9,308 nucleotides of DNA from Holosporales bacterium. Its GTDB lineage: Bacteria; Pseudomonadota; Alphaproteobacteria; RUG11792. Numbering within the stretch: the stretch's first letter is position 1; each line of letters begins with the position of its first letter. The notes beneath the pieces are model-generated. The model did not search any database. It had not been told where the DNA came from and was given only the letters and a program-made list of their open reading frames with translations. Shown in pieces: positions 1 to 7,263 of this stretch. Both the position numbers and the translations under genes were made by a program. The stretch lies in assembly GCA_031279295.1 (NCBI GenBank), contig JAITIT010000042.1, forward strand, positions 1-9,308, written 5' to 3'.

Positions 1-1124
1 ATCTCTTTGATCATAGAACACACATCTATCGTCTCTGAGATAATCTGATCTTCGGAGCAGAATATATGTCCATCATCCTGCGTGAAGGCACGTAACCTCA
101 TTAGGCCATGCATCGATCCAGATGATTCGTTCCTATGGCACTGGCCGAACTCAGCTATCCTTATCGGAAGATCTCTGTAGCTCTTTACGGGACCAGTTCT
201 GTAGCAGATTATGTGACCGGGACAGTTCATCGGTTTAATTGCCATTGTGACACCTTCATGTTCCACCACGAACATATTTTCTCTAAATTTCTCCCAATGC
301 CCGGAGGTTTCCCACAACGAGCGGTTCAGAAGCTGTGGGGTCTGTACGAGATAATATCCATACCTCCTAATCACCTCAGTAATGTAGTCCTTCAGAAGGT
401 CATATAGTATGAATCCATTCTGCAACCAGAATACACTTCCTGGAGCTGTTTCATCGATATGGAAAATCCCGAGATCAGGGCCAAGCTTTCTGTGATCCCT
501 TGACTTCGCTTCTTCGATCATCGTGCAATAAGACTGCACTTCGGACTTCGTACAGAACGCCACTCCATATATCCTCTGCAGCATATCGTTCTTACTATCA
601 CCTCTCCAGTACGCCCCTGCAACCGCAGTAAGCTTAAACGACCCATGTGGAATCATGCCGGTGCTCGGAATGTGGGGACCTCTGCACAGATCGACGAAAT
701 TGCCCACAGAGTAAATTCCCACCTCGTCGACATCCAAACCTTCGATCAGCTCAACTTTGTACTTCTGTGAGCGATCTGCAAAATATCTTATTGCTTGGTC
801 CTTCGTCATTGATGACCTCTTGAATGGAAGGTTCCTCTTGACGATATCCCACATTCTCTCCTCTATGCATTCGAGGTCATCCGTCGAGAACATTCTGCCA
901 GACATGATGTCGTAATAGAATCCAGAGTCAATGGCTGGTCCTATCGCAAACTTGATGTTCGGATCAATCTCTGACAAAGCAGCTGCGAGGACGTGGGCAA
1001 TGCTGTGTCTAAGGACCGCCAACCAATCCGGATCACCAGCAGTCACAAACTCGACCGCATCACTGTTATGGAACTTGCCAGTTTCCACTTCTACCTCACT
1101 CCCATCTCTCAGTATCACAACCAT
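1..1124 (-). CDS. thrS: Threonyl-tRNA synthetase, N-terminal part (cut by window edge)
   Basis: Class II synthetase that charges tRNA-Thr in the cytoplasm. The reading frame starts at ATG 1124 and runs leftwards off the window, giving 374 codons of a protein usually about 640 residues. The editing domain shows the zinc-like site HSIAH (H40, H44) and CRGPH (C147, H151). The catalytic core begins with SLWETSGHWEKF (269-280), then MNCPGH (C301, a catalytic zinc ligand), motif 2 around RIAEFGQCHRNE (322-333) and TQDDGHIFC (H353, second zinc ligand). Motif 3 and the anticodon-binding domain lie outside. The N-terminal TGS domain is only about 35 residues instead of about 70, and an in-frame TAG six codons upstream rules out a longer start. 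The start lies 7 nt after gatC, so the two are co-transcribed; GGAG 12 nt upstream of the ATG is a weak ribosome binding site. Identity is certain; the TGS reading is inferred from remembered E. coli numbering. Confidence 0.96.
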   Translation of the reverse strand, partial: MVVILRDGSEVEVETGKFHNSDAVEFVTAGDPDWLAVLRHSIAHVLAAALSEIDPNIKFAIGPAIDSGFYYDIMSGRMFSTDDLECIEERMWDIVKRNLPFKRSSMTKDQAIRYFADRSQKYKVELIEGLDVDEVGIYSVGNFVDLCRGPHIPSTGMIPHGSFKLTAVAGAYWRGDSKNDMLQRIYGVAFCTKSEVQSYCTMIEEAKSRDHRKLGPDLGIFHIDETAPGSVFWLQNGFILYDLLKDYITEVIRRYGYYLVQTPQLLNRSLWETSGHWEKFRENMFVVEHEGVTMAIKPMNCPGHIICYRTGPVKSYRDLPIRIAEFGQCHRNESSGSMHGLMRLRAFTQDDGHIFCSEDQIISETIDVCSMIKE

Positions 1125-1131
1125 GCTCTTC

Positions 1132-1416
1132 TTACTCCACTACCTTCGGCACACAAAACAAACCAAACTTCGCATACTTCGCGTTCAACATCAACTCATC
1201 CCTTGTGTTGCTGACAGCCGGCACATCAAGACTCTCAGGGGTACTCATTGAGATATCCACAGCTGTCTCGTCAACCTCTGGAACATCTATCTTAGAGAGC
1301 TGATCTATCCAATCGAAGATACGATTCATACCATCAAGGAAAGAATCTTTCTTGGCATCAGGTATTTTCAGCTTGGCAAGCATTGAGATCTTATCCAGAT
1401 CGTTCTTCGTTAACAT
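1132..1416 (-). CDS. gatC: Asp-tRNA(Asn)/Glu-tRNA(Gln) amidotransferase subunit C
   Basis: Small subunit of the GatCAB amidotransferase, which converts misacylated Glu-tRNA(Gln) or Asp-tRNA(Asn) to the amidated forms. GatC wraps around GatA and stabilises the complex. The 94-residue length is normal. The N-terminal helix (MLTKNDLDKISMLAKLKI), the central amphipathic helix with FDWIDQLSKIDVPEVDET, and the C-terminal FCVPKVVE tail are the family hallmarks. It is the first gene of a leftward pair with thrS, 7 nt away. gatA and gatB are not in the window, so the usual gatC-gatA linkage is absent, at least downstream. The ATG at 1416 has no obvious Shine-Dalgarno sequence; a candidate promoter lies 37 nt upstream. 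Confidence 0.93.
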   Translation of the reverse strand: MLTKNDLDKISMLAKLKIPDAKKDSFLDGMNRIFDWIDQLSKIDVPEVDETAVDISMSTPESLDVPAVSNTRDELMLNAKYAKFGLFCVPKVVE

Positions 1417-1441
1417 CGCAGTGAGACATTATGCAACTGTA

Positions 1442-1475
1442 ATTACGACGTAATGATAGCATTAGTGACTGCTAT
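1442..1475. repeat. Two adjacent inverted repeats over the gatC promoter
   Basis: ATTACGACGTAAT (1442-1454) is a perfect palindrome around a central A. One base later, ATAGCA (1456-1461) and TGCTAT (1470-1475) form perfect 6-bp arms around an 8-nt loop. The first covers the expected transcription start and the second sits between the -10 and -35 hexamers, a typical place for a repressor operator. Neither is followed by a T-run, so they do not look like terminators. The function is inferred. Confidence 0.5.
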
Positions 1476-1480
1476 GGCAA
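1453..1480 (-). promoter_or_regulatory. Candidate sigma70 promoter for gatC-thrS
   Basis: On the minus strand TTGCCA (1480-1475, 5 of 6 to TTGACA) is followed by a 16-nt spacer and TATCAT (1458-1453, 5 of 6 to TATAAT). Transcription would start near 1446, leaving a leader of about 30 nt before the gatC ATG. The spacer is almost filled by an inverted repeat. Found by eye; no scoring was run. Confidence 0.5.
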
Positions 1481-1527
1481 AGGGATTCAATCCTAACAAT
1501 GTACAACCTTTTTGGATTTTACCAGCA

Positions 1528-1539
1528 GTTGATATCAAC
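1528..1539. repeat. 12-bp perfect palindrome upstream of tolB
   Basis: GTTGATATCAAC reads the same on both strands. It lies 66 nt before the tolB ATG, in the divergent gatC/tolB region, and could be an operator for tolB. A -10-like TAGAAT occurs at 1559-1564 without a good -35 element at standard spacing, so the tolB promoter is not securely located. Confidence 0.35.
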
Positions 1540-1604
1540 GCCTCTAGTAAATTTATGTTAGAATCCACATCGAGTAACAGCTGGGTGTATTGCGTCCTTG
1601 TGGT

Positions 1605-2927
1605 ATGTTGAAAAAATTAATTAGCGTAGTGTTGTCAATGCATGTGCTTGTTACGACGGTGAGCGCTATCAAGATCGAGATTGCAGGTGGGAACGTGGAG
1701 CCAGAGCCAATAGCGATAGTTGGATTAGAGGAGGATGCAGAGACACAGGAAGCGGTCCTGATTATTAGTAATGACCTAGAGCGATCTGGGCTATTCAGAG
1801 TTGTTAACCAATCATGTGAAGCCTGCACAATTAAGCTGAATGGACCACAAATTCAGCACTGGAAGCAGAGCGGAGCGAGGTATTTGCTCTTGATGCATAA
1901 AGCACGTGAGTTTACGTTGCTAGATACAACGACAGGCACCGTACTACTGAAGTCATCCACAAGAAAGCGGGACAAGAGAAGAGCCGCACACGACGTGGCT
2001 GATCAGACCTTCAAGCGCATCACGAATGAGGATGGGTACTTCAACACACATGTAGTATATGTAGAAACAGTGCCTGGAACCAAGGCTACAAAGAGGCGGA
2101 CTAGGCTGGTGTTAATTGATCAAGATGGATTCAACAGAACTGTGCTTACAGACAGCAAGAAGCTCTATCTAACACCAAGGGCGAGCGATAGAGGATCACG
2201 TATTGCGTGTGTAGTAATCGATGACAATGCTGAGAACCGCTGGCAGCGCGGTGCATCAGCTCAAATAGTGGATGTGATAACAAAGTTTACGACGGGGATA
2301 CTTACCCAAAGTATGCTCAAGGCGCTGAGTGATAAATACCGTGGCCATCCAGTCCAAATGTCGTACGCGCCTAGGTTATCTCCAGATGGCAGTAAGGCCG
2401 TATTAGCTATTGCGATAGGCGGGAACTCAGCGATCTATGAAGTAGATTATGAGATGGGAAGGGTGAAGCAACTCACTGAACTACGCTGTACAGATACATC
2501 CCCGAGCTACTCACATGATGGAAAACACATAGTGTTCACATCAGATAGAGCTGGCAAAGAGGCCGTGTACAGAATGAAGGCTGATGGTTCTGACATAGAA
2601 CGCCTCAGTCAAGGCGAAGGGAAGTACTCACAGCCAGTGTGTTCACCTAGGGGTGATCTCATTGCATTCACAAAGCAGCATAGAGGACGATTCTACATTG
2701 GCATAATGAAAGTCGATGGCACGGGTGAAAGGCTCATAGCAAGTGGCAGTATTGTGGTAGAAGCGCCGAGCTGGGCACCGAATGGACAATACGTCCTGTA
2801 TGCGGTAACACATGGGACACAGTCTAAGATCGCCAAAGTGGATATTACTGGGCATCACACTGAGATTATTGTCACGAAATATGATGCCTCAAGCCCAACG
2901 TGGATGCAGGCTTTGTTTACTGATTGA
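1605..2927 (+). CDS. tolB: Tol-Pal system protein TolB
   Basis: Periplasmic protein of the Tol-Pal complex, which binds Pal and TolA and helps hold the outer membrane to the cell wall and constrict it at division. The 440-residue product begins with a signal peptide: two lysines (MLKK), a hydrophobic stretch, and likely cleavage after VSA (residue 21). An N-terminal alpha/beta domain (about 22-150) containing IAIVGLEEDAETQ and SGLFRVVN is followed by a six-bladed beta-propeller with TolB-type blades, for example LSPDGSKAVLA, YSHDGKHIVFTSDR, SPRGDLIAFT and WAPNGQYVLYA. The frame is open back to a TTG at 1590, but the ATG at 1605 places the signal peptide at the true N-terminus. No strong Shine-Dalgarno is visible. 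nuoH follows after 2 nt, suggesting one transcript. pal is not nearby. Confidence 0.94.
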   Translation: MLKKLISVVLSMHVLVTTVSAIKIEIAGGNVEPEPIAIVGLEEDAETQEAVLIISNDLERSGLFRVVNQSCEACTIKLNGPQIQHWKQSGARYLLLMHKAREFTLLDTTTGTVLLKSSTRKRDKRRAAHDVADQTFKRITNEDGYFNTHVVYVETVPGTKATKRRTRLVLIDQDGFNRTVLTDSKKLYLTPRASDRGSRIACVVIDDNAENRWQRGASAQIVDVITKFTTGILTQSMLKALSDKYRGHPVQMSYAPRLSPDGSKAVLAIAIGGNSAIYEVDYEMGRVKQLTELRCTDTSPSYSHDGKHIVFTSDRAGKEAVYRMKADGSDIERLSQGEGKYSQPVCSPRGDLIAFTKQHRGRFYIGIMKVDGTGERLIASGSIVVEAPSWAPNGQYVLYAVTHGTQSKIAKVDITGHHTEIIVTKYDASSPTWMQALFTD

Positions 2928-2929
2928 CG

Positions 2930-3835
2930 ATGATGCCTATCACGGCAATCCTAATGCTGTATCTGGGATGCATCACCATTGCAGCTATTATGTCACTTAT
3001 GGAGCGCAAGCTGATTGCGAGGATACAGCTCCGGGTTGGACCAAGCAGCTGCGGTCCATATGGACTTTTACAGCCCCTCGCTGATGCTCTAAAGTTAATA
3101 CTCAAAAGAGAGCCACTGAAGAAATGTACATCAAGTGGGATATTTGGGGTCATCCTATTGTTTTCCACATCACTTGCTCAGTTTTCAATCGTACCTGTGA
3201 GCAACAGCGTCTCGTGCAGGTACGGACTGTTAATGATCCTACTGTGCCATGTCATTACAGTGTTTGCTGAAATGTTAATTGGGTTAGCTTCACAGTCGAA
3301 ATATGGAGTAATCGGTGGGACTAGGGCATATATGCAGTTTCTCGGTTCAAACTTACCACTGATGTTAACTGTTGTCGCAATCATAATTGTTACGAAGAGT
3401 GCAAGCTTAACAGATATAGCATGCATGCACTACAGTTCGTCAGTAGCCCTCAAGCTACTACCGCTGGGAGCCATATCCTATGTGATAATGCTTATGAGCA
3501 CCGCAAGATGTCCATTCGATTTTATTGAGGCAGAATCGGAAATCGTCGCAGGGGCGTATGTTGAGTACGGTGGCATAATGTTTGCCATGATCTACCTATC
3601 TGACTATCTGAATCTTCTGTTTGTATCATCCCTGATCTCTACTGTGTTCATGTGGGGAGGAAGCCCTGGCTCTGGATCACACATACCAATTCTCATATTC
3701 AAATCCCTGTTTGTAGCATGCTCCATAATCCTCATACGTGCCATCCTACCAAGGGTAAGGCAGGATCAGATGATCAAGGTATCTCTCATGTACATTACCC
3801 CAATCCTACTCCTCTACATCATGGCGAGTATGTGA
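2930..3835 (+). CDS. nuoH: NADH-quinone oxidoreductase subunit H, divergent
   Basis: Integral membrane subunit of complex I, joining the proton-pumping arm to the peripheral arm and lining part of the quinone cavity. Family signatures are MERKLIARIQLRVGP (24-38), GPYGLLQPLADALKLILK (42-59), CPFDFIEAESEIVAGAYVEY (194-213) and ILPRVRQDQ (272-280), among about eight hydrophobic segments. At 301 residues it is short for a family usually near 320-345; the N-terminal segment and the loops are reduced. The usual AQMISYE-type segment is replaced by AYMQFLGSN (133-141), so a normally conserved glutamate appears to be missing. It begins 2 nt after tolB at ATG 2930 (or 2933); an in-frame TTG at 2924 overlaps the tolB stop. 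No other nuo gene is present, although nuoH usually sits between nuoG and nuoI. A membrane subunit of a related energy-converting hydrogenase is less likely given the signatures. Confidence 0.85.
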   Translation: MMPITAILMLYLGCITIAAIMSLMERKLIARIQLRVGPSSCGPYGLLQPLADALKLILKREPLKKCTSSGIFGVILLFSTSLAQFSIVPVSNSVSCRYGLLMILLCHVITVFAEMLIGLASQSKYGVIGGTRAYMQFLGSNLPLMLTVVAIIIVTKSASLTDIACMHYSSSVALKLLPLGAISYVIMLMSTARCPFDFIEAESEIVAGAYVEYGGIMFAMIYLSDYLNLLFVSSLISTVFMWGGSPGSGSHIPILIFKSLFVACSIILIRAILPRVRQDQMIKVSLMYITPILLLYIMASM

Positions 3836-3920
3836 GATATCATACCCATACGACTCATGCGTAAAGATTTAGTGACACGATGTATTGTCTAGGAGTAACA
3901 TCAGCTCAGATCTGTACAGC

Positions 3921-3930
3921 AGGAGAGGAG
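3921..3930 (+). promoter_or_regulatory. Ribosome binding site that decides the rubrerythrin start
   Basis: AGGAGAGGAG lies 6 nt before the GTG at 3937. This is by far the best Shine-Dalgarno in the left half of the window and supports GTG 3937 over the in-frame ATG at 3880, which has none. Confidence 0.7.
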
Positions 3931-3936
3931 TATCCT

Positions 3937-4494
3937 GTGGAACTAAGCGGAAGCAAGACGGAGCGGAACCTATTAGAGGCTTTCGCTGGAGAGTCGCAAG
4001 CAAGGAACAAATATTCATTCTTCGCATCTCAGGCGAGAAAAGAGGGATACATCCAGCTCGGCAAGATATTTGAGGAGATCGCTGGTAACGAAACTGCGCA
4101 TGCGAAAATTTGGTATAAACTGTTGAATGGTGGCGCTGTATCTGGAACCACCGAAAATCTAAAATCTGCAGCTGACGGAGAAAATTATGAGTGGACTGAT
4201 ATGTATGCCAGATTCGCAATTGAGGCAGAGGAAGAAGGGTTTGCGGACATCGCCTACCTGTTCAGAGCAGTCGCTGAGATAGAGAAAAGTCACGAGAAGC
4301 GATATAGACGCTTGCTAGACGATATTCAAAACGGCGAGGTGTTTTCGAAAAAGAACCCGGGGACCTGGAAGTGTAGCAATTGCGGATACCGAATGGTCGG
4401 GGAGAAATCAGCACCTGCTATTTGTCCGGTTTGTAAGCACAGCTCAGCATATTTCGAGGTGGAGCAAGACAGTGATTGGATATATAATCCCTAA
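3937..4494 (+). CDS. rbr: Rubrerythrin
   Basis: Non-haem di-iron peroxidase that reduces hydrogen peroxide to water in the cytoplasm, usually in anaerobes or microaerobes, with electrons delivered through its rubredoxin domain. The product has 185 residues, close to the usual 190. The ferritin-like four-helix domain (about 5-130) carries the expected ligands: E19 (GESQAR), E52 and H55 (NETAH), E82 and E85 (GENYEW), E116 and H119 (EKSH). The C-terminal rubredoxin domain has CSNC (146-149) and CPVC (163-166), giving the four iron-binding cysteines, and ends in AYFE. The sequence after GTG 3937 (ELSGSKTERNLLEAF) matches the normal family N-terminus. Starting at ATG 3880 would add 19 residues without family precedent. 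It lies 101 nt after nuoH and may be co-transcribed or have its own promoter. All metal ligands are present, so it should be active. Confidence 0.95.
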   Translation: MELSGSKTERNLLEAFAGESQARNKYSFFASQARKEGYIQLGKIFEEIAGNETAHAKIWYKLLNGGAVSGTTENLKSAADGENYEWTDMYARFAIEAEEEGFADIAYLFRAVAEIEKSHEKRYRRLLDDIQNGEVFSKKNPGTWKCSNCGYRMVGEKSAPAICPVCKHSSAYFEVEQDSDWIYNP

Positions 4495-4504
4495 ACGTGA
4501 TAAC

Positions 4505-4542
4505 GTGAGTTAGCCAGATGGATCCCCTCTCAGCTAACTTAC
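4505..4542 (+). terminator. Hairpin after rubrerythrin
   Basis: GTGAGTTAGC (4505-4514) pairs with GCTAACTTAC (4533-4542) over 10 positions with one G-T pair, around an 18-nt loop. It starts 11 nt after the rubrerythrin stop, where a transcript end is expected, but no T-run follows. It could be a 3' end-stabilising hairpin or a weak terminator. The rest of the 4495-4742 gap between the converging genes shows nothing else except the weak element at 4678-4700. Confidence 0.45.
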
Positions 4543-4677
4543 TGCTCTATATGCCTTTACACATCCTCAGTATTAACATTACAGCAACATACCCTGTGGC
4601 ACACATGTGTTGCCCGTAATATCTCTTCCTCAATAACTCAACATCTTGCATTAACCATCTCCCACTTAAACTATGTG

Positions 4678-4700
4678 AAAACACCGAGAAATCAATCGGC
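4678..4700 (-). terminator. Possible weak terminator of the bio-transporter operon
   Basis: On the minus strand GCCGA, an 8-nt loop, then TCGGT forms a 5-bp stem with one wobble pair, followed by GTTTTC. It lies about 43 nt beyond the transporter stop codon. The stem is short, so this is only suggestive. Confidence 0.3.
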
Positions 4701-4742
4701 TCTATCCTTGGTAGATCCAATCAGCTATCTGGACAAAAACTC

Positions 4743-5987
4743 CTAATCCGCTCCACGCCTCCACTGTTTCCTGTAAATACTCCATGTCATGATTAAGCAG
4801 ATGAAGGCGCTTAGCGACATATACAGCCCTGGGCCAGCAAGCCACTGGAGATGTCCAACCAAGAACTCATTGATCATCAATGTTGTACCACCGAAAATAG
4901 CCGTACTTACGGACCACGCCAAGCTGCTGCCGCTATATCTTGTGCCTACCTTGAATTGCCTCAGCAAAATGGTAAACGCCGTCGCAGACACGATAGCATC
5001 TAGAACGCAGTATATCAATTGGCCTACTATAGCGTAAATGAAACTTCCACTGACAGCTAGAGACATTATCAGAGGACTCAGAATCAGCGCTAAGAACAAT
5101 CCAAAGAAACACAGCTTGTATCCATTCGATCTATCTGCCACGCATGCAAATACGGGAATCAGAATAGCATCTAACACAATTCCGATTGTAATTGCAGTTG
5201 TAGCCTGTTCAACTGACAGCCCGCCAACACTCACTGCCATTGTTCTGTAGTATATGTTTCCTGTATAAACAAAAACCGAAACGAATATGGAAAAGGCAGC
5301 AGTACAGACCAGGCCAGACTTATTGTATCGCCAGGCTTCAGATATCGGGACATCAAATAGTTCGTTATTTTCCTTGGCCTTACAGAAATCATCTGTCTCT
5401 TTCATATCGCGGCGTAAGTATATTGCTGCCAAGGCAATGAGGGAGCTCAGAAGAAACGGGATTCTCCATATAAAGTTACTGTTGAAAAAAGATATGACAG
5501 TAGCAGCGAGGCTACCCAAAGCCATACCAGCTGAAGCTGCAAATGAAGTCCATGAACCGGCTAGAAATGGACGATGTTTGTCGTATTCAGTGAGCAGAAC
5601 GGTAGCTCCATTAAATTCTCCACCAACGGCAACTCCTTGGATCATTCTAAAAATAATCAGAAGAAATGACGAGAAGCAACCAATTGAGCTATACGTCGGT
5701 AACACGCCTATGCCACAAGTTGCCACTGCCATTAAGAGAAGCGAAGAAATCATTGGTGTTTTGCGTCCGTACTTATCACCGATGTGTCCAAAAATGATAG
5801 CTCCGATCGGGCGCATGATATAACTGGCCGCGAATACCCCGTAAATCTTCAGCCTGGCAAAAGTTGCGTTGTCAGCTGGAAAAAACAGGTGCGATAGGAA
5901 ATCTGCCATATAGGCGAAGAACGTAAACTCCATCCACTCCAACAAAGTCCCAAAGCTTACTATTGCTATGCTTTTTTTCAAATTCAT
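4743..5987 (-). CDS. MFS transporter, metabolite:H+ symporter (ProP/KgtP-like) family
   Basis: Inner-membrane proton symporter of the major facilitator superfamily, MHS branch, whose characterised members move proline/betaine, 2-oxoglutarate, citrate or shikimate. The 414-residue product has about 12 hydrophobic segments. The family motif after helix 2 is clear (GHIGDKYGRKTPM, 67-79), as are MRPIGAIIFG (58-67) and FRMIQGVAVGGEFNGA (113-128) in helix 4. The frame opens at 6020, but ATG 5987 has GAAAGG 7 nt upstream and gives the compact start MNLKKSIAIVSFG, so I prefer it. It is the third gene of a leftward unit, 40 nt after bioA. That position suggests a substrate linked to biotin metabolism, such as a biotin precursor, but MHS proteins are common in intracellular bacteria and the substrate cannot be read from sequence. 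Calling it proP would over-claim. Confidence 0.88.
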   Translation of the reverse strand: MNLKKSIAIVSFGTLLEWMEFTFFAYMADFLSHLFFPADNATFARLKIYGVFAASYIMRPIGAIIFGHIGDKYGRKTPMISSLLLMAVATCGIGVLPTYSSIGCFSSFLLIIFRMIQGVAVGGEFNGATVLLTEYDKHRPFLAGSWTSFAASAGMALGSLAATVISFFNSNFIWRIPFLLSSLIALAAIYLRRDMKETDDFCKAKENNELFDVPISEAWRYNKSGLVCTAAFSIFVSVFVYTGNIYYRTMAVSVGGLSVEQATTAITIGIVLDAILIPVFACVADRSNGYKLCFFGLFLALILSPLIMSLAVSGSFIYAIVGQLIYCVLDAIVSATAFTILLRQFKVGTRYSGSSLAWSVSTAIFGGTTLMINEFLVGHLQWLAGPGLYMSLSAFICLIMTWSIYRKQWRRGAD

Positions 5988-6027
5988 AGTTGCGCCTTTC
6001 GTTTTGCGATTGATAACCATAAGAGCT

Positions 6028-7263
6028 CTATAAACATTTATTTAATGTATCGTAAGTCCTCGACAAATCATAATTACTTACGCAATAGGGGGGAAACAAA
6101 TAAATCGTCTTGCCCAATGGACGCAAAAAGATTCCATTGTCCCACGCCTTACTAACCACAAGGTTGGCTTTATCTTCGGATTCAACGTCAAATGCAGTTA
6201 CTGTGCCAATGCTCCTTCTTTTGATAGCATTGGGAATGCTATGGTTTCTGTGAAACTCAGAAATCTCTCCGATTTTTGAGACAGTCTCTTGTCTTCGAAG
6301 GATTTCCAAGGATTTGCAAGCTGCAGCACAGGCTATCGGATTAGCTGTATAGGAGTGTCCATGCAGGAATGCCTTCGCTTTATCATCAGATAAAAACGCG
6401 TCATAAATCTTATCGCAGGTAATCGTCAGCGCCAGAGGCAAAAACCCTCCTGTCAGTCCTTTCGACAGACAGATAAAGTCTGGAAGCACATTGGTATAGT
6501 TCATGGCGAACATTTTTCCTGTACGATAGAACCCTGTCATAACCTCATCGAAAATCACTAAGATTCCATATTCTCTCACCCTGTCCACCAGCCTTTCCAG
6601 GAACTCTGGTCTATAGAGCCTCATGCCAAAGGATCCCTGCAGTAGTGGTTCCAGTATAAGTGCACAGACTCTATCCCCAATTTCCTGTAACGTTCTTTCC
6701 AGAGTGCTGATTATCTCGTCTTCTTGCATTTCTAGTGATCCTGCATCGTCGTAGTATTCTGGCACTTTAATCATAACCGTTTCGAAAAATAATTCAGAAA
6801 AGGTCGCATGATACTTCGAATTTATTCCTGCAGCACTCATAGCTCCGAACGTATCTCCGTAATACCCACCATCCAGAGAAAGGAAAAAGCGCCTATCCTT
6901 CACTCCGACGTTCTTGAAATACTGGTAGGCCATTTTTATCGCAACCTCCACTGCGGTTGAACCATTATCTGAGAAAAAGTACCGACTCAATTTCCCAGGA
7001 ACGACTGCCTTGAGGGCTTCAACCAACCTCTCTGATGGATCGTGCGAAAATCTCGTGAAAATAACATGCTCCAACGTTTTTGCCTGGTGGCTTATAGCTT
7101 CCGCAATCTCCGGGTTAGCATGACCATGTATAGTAACGAACCAACTGGATATCATGTCCAGGTATTTTTCTCCACTCTCAGCAATCAGATGGGTGCCTTC
7201 TCCCTTGATTATTTTTAGAGCTGGCGGGGCTGTTTTTTCCTGAGTGAAAGGCCTCCAAATCAT
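6028..7263 (-). CDS. bioA: Adenosylmethionine-8-amino-7-oxononanoate aminotransferase
   Basis: PLP enzyme that transfers an amino group to 7-keto-8-aminopelargonate (KAPA) to give 7,8-diaminopelargonate, the antepenultimate step of biotin synthesis. The 411-residue length is near the usual 420-430. Visible features are WRPFTQ (3-8), SSWFVTIHGH (39-48, resembling the tryptophan-containing segment of SAM-using enzymes), SDNGSTAVEVA (98-108, PLP phosphate), IFDEVMTGFYRTG (237-249, D239 to the pyridine nitrogen), LSKGLTGG (266-273, K268 forming the Schiff base), HGHSYTANPIA (301-311) and FLRPLG (379-384). The usual YHGDT reads YYGDT here. The ATG overlaps the bioD stop (ATGA), and GGAG 9 nt upstream lies inside bioD, so translation is probably coupled. 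All catalytic residues are present. Other class III aminotransferases are unlikely given adjacent bioD. Confidence 0.94.
   Translation of the reverse strand: MIWRPFTQEKTAPPALKIIKGEGTHLIAESGEKYLDMISSWFVTIHGHANPEIAEAISHQAKTLEHVIFTRFSHDPSERLVEALKAVVPGKLSRYFFSDNGSTAVEVAIKMAYQYFKNVGVKDRRFFLSLDGGYYGDTFGAMSAAGINSKYHATFSELFFETVMIKVPEYYDDAGSLEMQEDEIISTLERTLQEIGDRVCALILEPLLQGSFGMRLYRPEFLERLVDRVREYGILVIFDEVMTGFYRTGKMFAMNYTNVLPDFICLSKGLTGGFLPLALTITCDKIYDAFLSDDKAKAFLHGHSYTANPIACAAACKSLEILRRQETVSKIGEISEFHRNHSIPNAIKRRSIGTVTAFDVESEDKANLVVSKAWDNGIFLRPLGKTIYLFPPYCVSNYDLSRTYDTLNKCL

Noticed and set aside
135..407. Plus-strand open frame of 90 codons
   Set aside because: It lies antisense to the clear ThrRS catalytic domain, which carries conserved motifs on the minus strand, and shows no family features.
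1590..1604. TTG start for TolB at 1590
   Set aside because: It would put five residues before the lysine-rich start of a textbook signal peptide. The ATG at 1605 fits better.
4505..4542. Standard rho-independent terminator after rubrerythrin
   Set aside because: The stem is good, but no T-run follows, so it is listed only as a hairpin with moderate confidence.
5287..5823. Plus-strand open frame of 178 codons
   Set aside because: It is antisense to the MHS transporter, whose motifs and membrane segments are unmistakable. Long antisense frames are expected there.
5988..6020. Transporter start at ATG 6020
   Set aside because: It adds 11 polar residues and has a poorer ribosome binding site than the GAAAGG-preceded ATG at 5987.
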